Made by a program: the position numbers and the translations under genes. The notes beneath the pieces were generated by a model. That model was not told the DNA's origin. It did not search any database and worked only from the letters and a program-made list of their open reading frames with translations. This document shows positions 59,873-64,000 of a stretch of 64,000 nucleotides of DNA, one piece after another. The stretch spans positions 1 to 64,000 of the forward strand of contig NZ_NMUL01000058.1 of the NCBI RefSeq assembly GCF_002234595.1, read 5' to 3'. Positions within the stretch are counted from its first letter, which is position 1, and every line of letters begins with the position of its first letter. The stretch comes from Amycolatopsis vastitatis (GTDB lineage: Bacteria; Actinomycetota; Actinomycetes; Mycobacteriales; Pseudonocardiaceae).

Positions 59873-60949
59873 TCAGAGTGCGTACTCGGCCGCGGCTTCG
59901 GCGCGGAAGGTCAGCCCGTGCCCGGGCGCGGCCATCGACGGCGTCACGGTGCCGCCGGCGGGGTCGAGACAGCCGTCGAAGAACAGCCGCTCGATCCGGT
60001 CGTGGTCGGCGAACCACTCGATGTGCCGGAAGTTCTGCGTGGCCACGGCGGCGTGTGCGGAGAGGTTCGGCGCGCAGTGCGCCGAGACGTCCCGGCTGAC
60101 CGCGGCGGCGAGGGCGGTGGCCCGCCGCCATTCGGTGAAACCGCCGCACCGGGTGACGTCGACCTGGAGGCAGTCGACGACCGGCAGCATGCGGGCGAAG
60201 CAGGGCAGGTCGTAGCCGTACTCCCCGGCGGCGATGTCCGGCCCGCCGGGCGTGCGCAGCCTGCCGAGGCCGTCCAGGTCGTCGCTGGACACCGGTTCCT
60301 CGAACCAGGTGACTCCCGCGTCCCGCAGCGGCGCCAGCAGCCGGCCCGCCGCACCGACCGAATAGGCGCCGTTGGCATCCACGTACAGCGCCGCGTCATC
60401 GCCGATCACCTTGCGGGCCAGCGCGACCCGGTCGAGATCGCGGTCCCGCGACTCGCCGATCTTGATCTTCACCCGCGGGATGCGCTGCCGGCGGACCCAG
60501 TGGTCCAGCTGCGCGGTCAGTTCGTCGTCGGAGAGGGTGGTGAAGCCGCCGCTGCCGTACACCGCGACCTCGTCGTGCACCCGGCCGAGCAGCCTGCTCA
60601 CGGGCACACCGAGTGACCGGGCCGCGGCGTCCCACAACGCGATGTCGACGGCGGACATGGCGCACGAGACCAGGCCCGCGCGGCCGAGGTTGCGGATGGC
60701 GTGCTGCATGGCCGCCCAGCAGGCGGGCACGTCGAGCACCGGGCGGCCGCGGACGGCGCCCGCGAGCACGTCCTCGATCAGCGGCACGCAGGCCGCGTCG
60801 GCGTACGTCCAGCCCAGCCCGGTGACCCCGCCCGCCTCGGCGTGCACCACGACGATCGTGGTCGCGTCCCAGGCCAGCGTGCCGTCGGCTTCGGGGCCGG
60901 GGGTCGGCACCCGGTAGGCCCGGGCGCCGACCCGCTCGATCGTCGTCAC
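59873..60949 (-). CDS. Enolase-superfamily (mandelate racemase-like) enzyme
   Basis: The protein (358 aa) has a complete mandelate-racemase-group active site. Lys161 and Lys163 form the KxK motif (RVKIKIGES). The metal ligands are Asp191 (DANG), Glu217 (EEP) and Glu243 (AGEYG). His291 or His299 is a candidate second base. These enzymes remove or move the proton next to a carboxylate, typically dehydrating sugar acids. The product could feed the D-2-hydroxyacid dehydrogenase encoded next. GTG at 60949 overlaps the TPP gene stop. Confidence 0.88.
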   Translation of the reverse strand: MTTIERVGARAYRVPTPGPEADGTLAWDATTIVVVHAEAGGVTGLGWTYADAACVPLIEDVLAGAVRGRPVLDVPACWAAMQHAIRNLGRAGLVSCAMSAVDIALWDAAARSLGVPVSRLLGRVHDEVAVYGSGGFTTLSDDELTAQLDHWVRRQRIPRVKIKIGESRDRDLDRVALARKVIGDDAALYVDANGAYSVGAAGRLLAPLRDAGVTWFEEPVSSDDLDGLGRLRTPGGPDIAAGEYGYDLPCFARMLPVVDCLQVDVTRCGGFTEWRRATALAAAVSRDVSAHCAPNLSAHAAVATQNFRHIEWFADHDRIERLFFDGCLDPAGGTVTPSMAAPGHGLTFRAEAAAEYAL

Positions 60950-62739
60950 CGGTTCTTCCCGGGCAGGAACTCCTGCAGCTTCGTCTTGACCCCCTGCGCC
61001 ACGAGGTGGAACGCGTCGGGGTCGCCCTTCAGCACCGCCTGGGCGGCCGACTTCACCTGCTCGAAGGTGGCGTGCGGCGGGATCGGCGGCACGTCCGGGT
61101 CGCAGCGGACGTCGAGCACCGCCGGCTTGCCCGCGGTCAGGACGGTGTCCCAGGCCGTGGCCAGCTGGTCCGGCTTGTCGACCGTGACGGCGGCCAGGCC
61201 GAGGGACAGGGCGAAACCGGCGTAGTCGACGTCGGGCAGGCTCTGCGACTCCTCGAACTTCGGCGCGCCGCCCATCGCGCGCAGCTCCCAGGTCACCTGG
61301 TTCAGGTCGTTGTTGTGGAACACGCAGATCACGCAGCGCGGATCGCTCCACAACGTGTGGTAGCGCGCGATGGTGATCAGCTCGGCGAGGCCGTTCATCT
61401 GCATGGCGCCGTCGCCGACGAGCGCGATCACCGGCCGGTCGGGGTGGGCGAACTTGGCGCCGATGGCGTACGGCACGCCCGGGCCCATGGTGGCCAGCGT
61501 GCCCGACAGCGACCCGCGCATGTCGCCGCGCATGCGGAGGTTGCGGGCGTACCAGTTGGTGGACGAGCCCGAGTCCGCGGTGACGATGGCGTTCTCCGGG
61601 ATCCGCTTCGACAGCTCGTTGACGATGGCCATCGGGTTCACCGGGTCGGCGTCGACGGCGGCTTCCTTGTCGACGGTGTCCCACCAGGACGCGACGTTCT
61701 TCTCGATCGTCTCGCGCCACGAGCGGTCCGGCTTGCTCTTCAGCCGCGGCAGCAGGGCGCGCAATGTGGCCGCGCTGTCCCCGACCAGGTTGACCTCGGT
61801 CGGGTAGCGCATCCCGATGAACCGGCCGTCGAGGTCGATCTGCACCGCGCGCGCCTGGCCGAAGTCCGGCAGGAACTGGCTGTACGGGAAGTTCGAGCCG
61901 ACGATCAGCAGCGTGTCGCAGTCGCGCATCATCTCGTAGCTCGGCCGGGTGCCGAGCAACCCGATCGAGCCGGTCACCCACGGCAGGTCGTCGGGCAGGA
62001 CGTCCTTGCCCAGCAACGCTTTCGCGACACCCGCACCGGTGACCTCGGCGACCTGGCGGACCTCCTCGGCCGCGTCGCGCGCGCCCTGCCCGACCAGGAT
62101 GGCGACCTTGTCGCCGGCGTTGAGCACCTCGGCCGCCGCGTCGACGTCCCGCTCGGGCGGGACCGGGACGGACCACGACGTGCCCGGCGGGCTGGACGGC
62201 ACCTGCTTGAACGCGTGCTGCGGCGGGGAGTACTCCTCCTCCTGCAGGTCCGCCGGGATGATCAGGGCGGTCGGGCAGCGGGACGACTCGGCCGTCCGGA
62301 TCGCCCGGTCGAGCGCGTTCGGCAGCTGCTCGGCGACGTTGACCTCGACGAGGTATTCGCTCGCGACGTCCTTGTAGAGCGCCTGCAGGTCGATCTCCTG
62401 CTGGTAGCTGCCGCCCATCGCGCTGCGCGCGGTCTGCCCGACGATCGCGACCACCGGGACGTGGTCGAGCTTGGCGTCGTAGAGCCCGTTCAGCAGGTGG
62501 ATCGCGCCGGGGCCCGAGGTGGCCATGCAGACGCCGACCTTGCCGCTGAACTTCGCGTAGCCGACCGCCGAGAAGGCGGCCATCTCCTCGTGCCGCGCCT
62601 GCACGAACCGCGGCTGGTTGTCCGCCTTGCCGAACGAGGCGACGAGGCCGTTGATCCCGTCACCCGGATAGGCGAAGACCTGGTCCACACCCCACTCGCG
62701 CAGGCGCTGGAGCAGGTAGTCGCCGACCGTCTGAGCCAT
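60946..62739 (-). CDS. Thiamine pyrophosphate-dependent enzyme (pyruvate oxidase/PoxB-like)
   Basis: A 597-aa three-domain TPP enzyme with the cofactor-activating Glu in ARHEEMAAF (51-52) and the TPP motif GDGAMQMNG followed by NNDLNQVT. The length and sequence type match actinobacterial pyruvate-oxidase-like proteins rather than acetolactate synthase. It would decarboxylate a 2-oxo acid. It is the first gene of the operon running to 53764. Confidence 0.88.
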   Translation of the reverse strand: MAQTVGDYLLQRLREWGVDQVFAYPGDGINGLVASFGKADNQPRFVQARHEEMAAFSAVGYAKFSGKVGVCMATSGPGAIHLLNGLYDAKLDHVPVVAIVGQTARSAMGGSYQQEIDLQALYKDVASEYLVEVNVAEQLPNALDRAIRTAESSRCPTALIIPADLQEEEYSPPQHAFKQVPSSPPGTSWSVPVPPERDVDAAAEVLNAGDKVAILVGQGARDAAEEVRQVAEVTGAGVAKALLGKDVLPDDLPWVTGSIGLLGTRPSYEMMRDCDTLLIVGSNFPYSQFLPDFGQARAVQIDLDGRFIGMRYPTEVNLVGDSAATLRALLPRLKSKPDRSWRETIEKNVASWWDTVDKEAAVDADPVNPMAIVNELSKRIPENAIVTADSGSSTNWYARNLRMRGDMRGSLSGTLATMGPGVPYAIGAKFAHPDRPVIALVGDGAMQMNGLAELITIARYHTLWSDPRCVICVFHNNDLNQVTWELRAMGGAPKFEESQSLPDVDYAGFALSLGLAAVTVDKPDQLATAWDTVLTAGKPAVLDVRCDPDVPPIPPHATFEQVKSAAQAVLKGDPDAFHLVAQGVKTKLQEFLPGKNR

Positions 62740-62779
62740 GAGTACTCCCTTTGCCGTTCCGGGACCGCCGCGCCCGCGG

Positions 62780-63172
62780 TCACCCCGAAGGGTGGCCGCA
62801 CCGCGCGGTGTCTTCCCGGGCGTCTTCTTGGGCGCCTTCTGGGGGCTGTGCCAGTTCGGTGAGCGCGTCGCGGACCCGTCTTGCCACCACGGCGGGCCGC
62901 GGCCGCGGCGGGTCGGGCCAGCGGAGGAGGACGACCGGTTCTTCCGCGCCCTCGGGCTCCAGGGCCAGTGACCACCCGGTGCCGTCCGCCCACTGCAGCA
63001 TGAGGAACCGGCCCGCGTGCCGCGGCGAGGAGTCGGCCAGCGCGATGTAGGCGGTCGACGGGCTGCCGTACTCGCTCCACGACGCGGCCGGTTCGACGCG
63101 CAGCAGTTCCGCGACCGCCTCCACGTAGTCGCGCAGGGCCGCCGTCTCGGCGTGCCCGGGATCCGGTTTCAC
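62780..63172 (-). CDS. DUF6292 family protein
   Basis: A 130-aa soluble protein with the DUF6292 layout (LRDYVEAVAELLRVEPAAS, then YIALADSSPRHAGRF and GWSLALE). Function unknown. The GTG at 63172 follows AAGGAGG at a slightly long spacing; an ATG at 63247 would overlap the MarR operator region and is less likely. Confidence 0.75.
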   Translation of the reverse strand: MKPDPGHAETAALRDYVEAVAELLRVEPAASWSEYGSPSTAYIALADSSPRHAGRFLMLQWADGTGWSLALEPEGAEEPVVLLRWPDPPRPRPAVVARRVRDALTELAQPPEGAQEDAREDTARCGHPSG

Positions 63173-63249
63173 CGGTGCGGATGCCTCCTTCCGTGGCCGC
63201 CGTCTCGCGCCCACGAATTCGCTGTACCCGCTTTTCGTGCCTACCATAC

Positions 63250-63262
63250 TTGCGTGACGCAA
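63250..63262. promoter_or_regulatory. MarR operator overlapping its own start codon
   Basis: TTGCGTGACGCAA is a perfect palindrome whose centre contains the GTG start of the MarR gene. Binding here would block both transcription and translation of the gene. An identical copy lies at 63713-63725. Confidence 0.75.
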
Positions 63263-63745
63263 ACGTGGCGAACGCAGGAGGAGACGGACGCGGCCCTCGC
63301 CGCGCTCCGCGCGATGGTGGCGATCGCGGACTCGACGGTCGGGCGGAACACCGAACAGCTGACGCTCACCCAGTTCCGCGCCCTGCGGGTGGTCCTCGAC
63401 CGGACCCCGGTCACCATGGGCAAGGTGGCCCGCGAGCTGGCGTTGAACCCGTCCTCGGTCACCCGGGCGTGTGACCGGCTGGTCACCCTGAACCTGCTGG
63501 AGAAGGCGGCCAACCCGTTGAACCGGCGGGAGACGCTGCTGGCGCCGACGGCGGCGGGCCGTCAGCTGGTCGAGCGCGTGGACCGCGACCGGCGGCAGGT
63601 GCTGACGGCCGTGCTGGACCGGCTCGGTCCCGAGGTCCGTGCCGCGGTGACGGTCGCGTTCGCGCGGTTCGCGGGAGCGGTCGAAACGTACGAATCGGAT
63701 TTTCCTACATTGTTGCGTGACGCAAACCAAACACCCCGAAAATGA
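63254..63745 (+). CDS. MarR-family transcriptional regulator
   Basis: A 163-aa MarR protein with a winged helix (about residues 35-95, VTMGKVARELALNPSSVTRACDRL) and long dimerisation helices at each end. The GTG at 63254 sits inside the palindrome TTGCGTGACGCAA. The start is supported because the preceding bases lack a better site and the domain begins soon after. The identical palindrome near its 3' end (63713-63725) points to control of the next gene as well. Confidence 0.9.
   Translation: MTQTWRTQEETDAALAALRAMVAIADSTVGRNTEQLTLTQFRALRVVLDRTPVTMGKVARELALNPSSVTRACDRLVTLNLLEKAANPLNRRETLLAPTAAGRQLVERVDRDRRQVLTAVLDRLGPEVRAAVTVAFARFAGAVETYESDFPTLLRDANQTPRK
63713..63725. promoter_or_regulatory. 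Second copy of the MarR operator, at the 3' end of the MarR gene
   Basis: An identical TTGCGTGACGCAA lies inside the last codons of the MarR gene, 83 bp before the molybdopterin oxidoreductase start. The likely target is that downstream gene. Confidence 0.7.
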
Positions 63746-63807
63746 CGTTTGCCTGTCCGCCGGCCGGGTATCCGGCGCTCCCGTGGCCATGATCGGAGGT
63801 CCTTGCG

Positions 63808-64000
63808 GTGGGAAAGCGCGACGGAATCACCCGGCCCTGGGGCACCAGGACGCCGTACGGGCCGGGGGAGCCGTGGCCGGCCCGCGTGGACAGCCACCTC
63901 GCCGACGGCGTGGCGCCCGGCGACGTCGAACGCTGGGTCCGCAGCGCCGCCGTGCTGCACGCAGGCGGGGACGGCCTCGACATCGCGGTGGCCGGCGGCC
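63808..64000 (+). CDS. Molybdopterin oxidoreductase family protein, N-terminal fragment
   Basis: Sixty-four codons are visible before the right edge. The GTG at 63808 follows GGAGGT. The peptide starts GKRDGITRPWGTRTPYGPG and continues with WPARVDSHLADGVAPGD and VLHAGGDGLDIAVAGG. This matches, from memory, the start of actinobacterial molybdopterin oxidoreductases of the nitrate-reductase-like group. The catalytic part lies outside the window. Confidence 0.7.
   Translation, partial: MGKRDGITRPWGTRTPYGPGEPWPARVDSHLADGVAPGDVERWVRSAAVLHAGGDGLDIAVAGG

Noticed and set aside
56686..60099. Long + strand open frame opposite the D-2-hydroxyacid dehydrogenase gene
   Set aside because: Same reason: no domain motif, and the minus-strand gene is clearly real.

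Overview
The window is about 72% G+C, with dense, often overlapping genes, GTG/TTG starts and strong purine-rich ribosome binding sites. Several gene types (DUF3152, DUF4383, DUF6292, MEDS-HATPase anti-sigma proteins, ECF41 sigma factor, Lig-Pol DNA ligase) are typical of soil actinomycetes. Together with dispersed intergenic palindromic repeats, this points to a Pseudonocardiaceae chromosome, with Amycolatopsis as the best guess; that placement is an inference. No rRNA, tRNA, CRISPR array, prophage or polyketide/NRPS cluster was seen. The region looks like a metabolic 'arm' rich in catabolic operons, secreted carbohydrate-active enzymes and one-component regulators.

Layout. 1-200: outer end of an IS481-like insertion sequence that runs off the left edge. 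212-7454: a methyltransferase, an XRE-cupin regulator and a tightly overlapping five-gene trans-4-hydroxy-L-proline catabolic operon (three-component D-hydroxyproline dehydrogenase, deaminase, epimerase), then a MOSC protein. 7459-7594: a 136-bp palindrome made of three plus three 21-bp units. 7609-18650: a xylan-type glucuronoyl esterase with CBM2, a multicopper oxidase pair with a divergent LysR gene, a sugar ABC importer without its ATPase, DUF3152 and polysaccharide deacetylase lipoproteins. 18793-25198: small secreted and membrane proteins, including two paralogous secreted proteins separated by a hairpin-rich spacer, an AI-2E family permease and a GH43 enzyme.

25308-36511: Lig-Pol DNA ligase, DoxX-like protein, TetR/hydrolase pair with two identical operators, an ECF41 sigma factor facing a carboxymuconolactone decarboxylase gene, a HAD phosphatase that appears to start at ATC, and a STAS-HATPase fusion. 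36575-45299: a seven-gene overlapping catabolic operon (aldehyde and aryl-alcohol type dehydrogenases, two acyl-CoA synthetases, enoyl-CoA hydratase, 3-hydroxyacyl-CoA dehydrogenase, amidohydrolase). Its logic matches side-chain shortening of an unsaturated or aromatic alcohol/acid.

45590-53683: secreted sialidase-fold protein, STAS protein without the usual phospho-serine, TetR/epimerase pair with two identical operators, an unusual Nramp-like transporter operon with PRC-barrel proteins, PAP2 phosphatase and a MEDS-HATPase regulator. 53764-62739: a six-gene operon (TPP enzyme, enolase-superfamily enzyme, D-2-hydroxyacid dehydrogenase with Fe-S domain, small membrane protein, SDR, GH15). 62780-64000: DUF6292 gene, a MarR gene flanked by two identical 13-bp palindromes, and the start of a molybdopterin oxidoreductase gene.

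Recurring themes are translational coupling by ATGA/GTGA overlaps inside operons, duplicated perfect operators beside single regulators, and three separate families of intergenic inverted repeats placed after gene ends.
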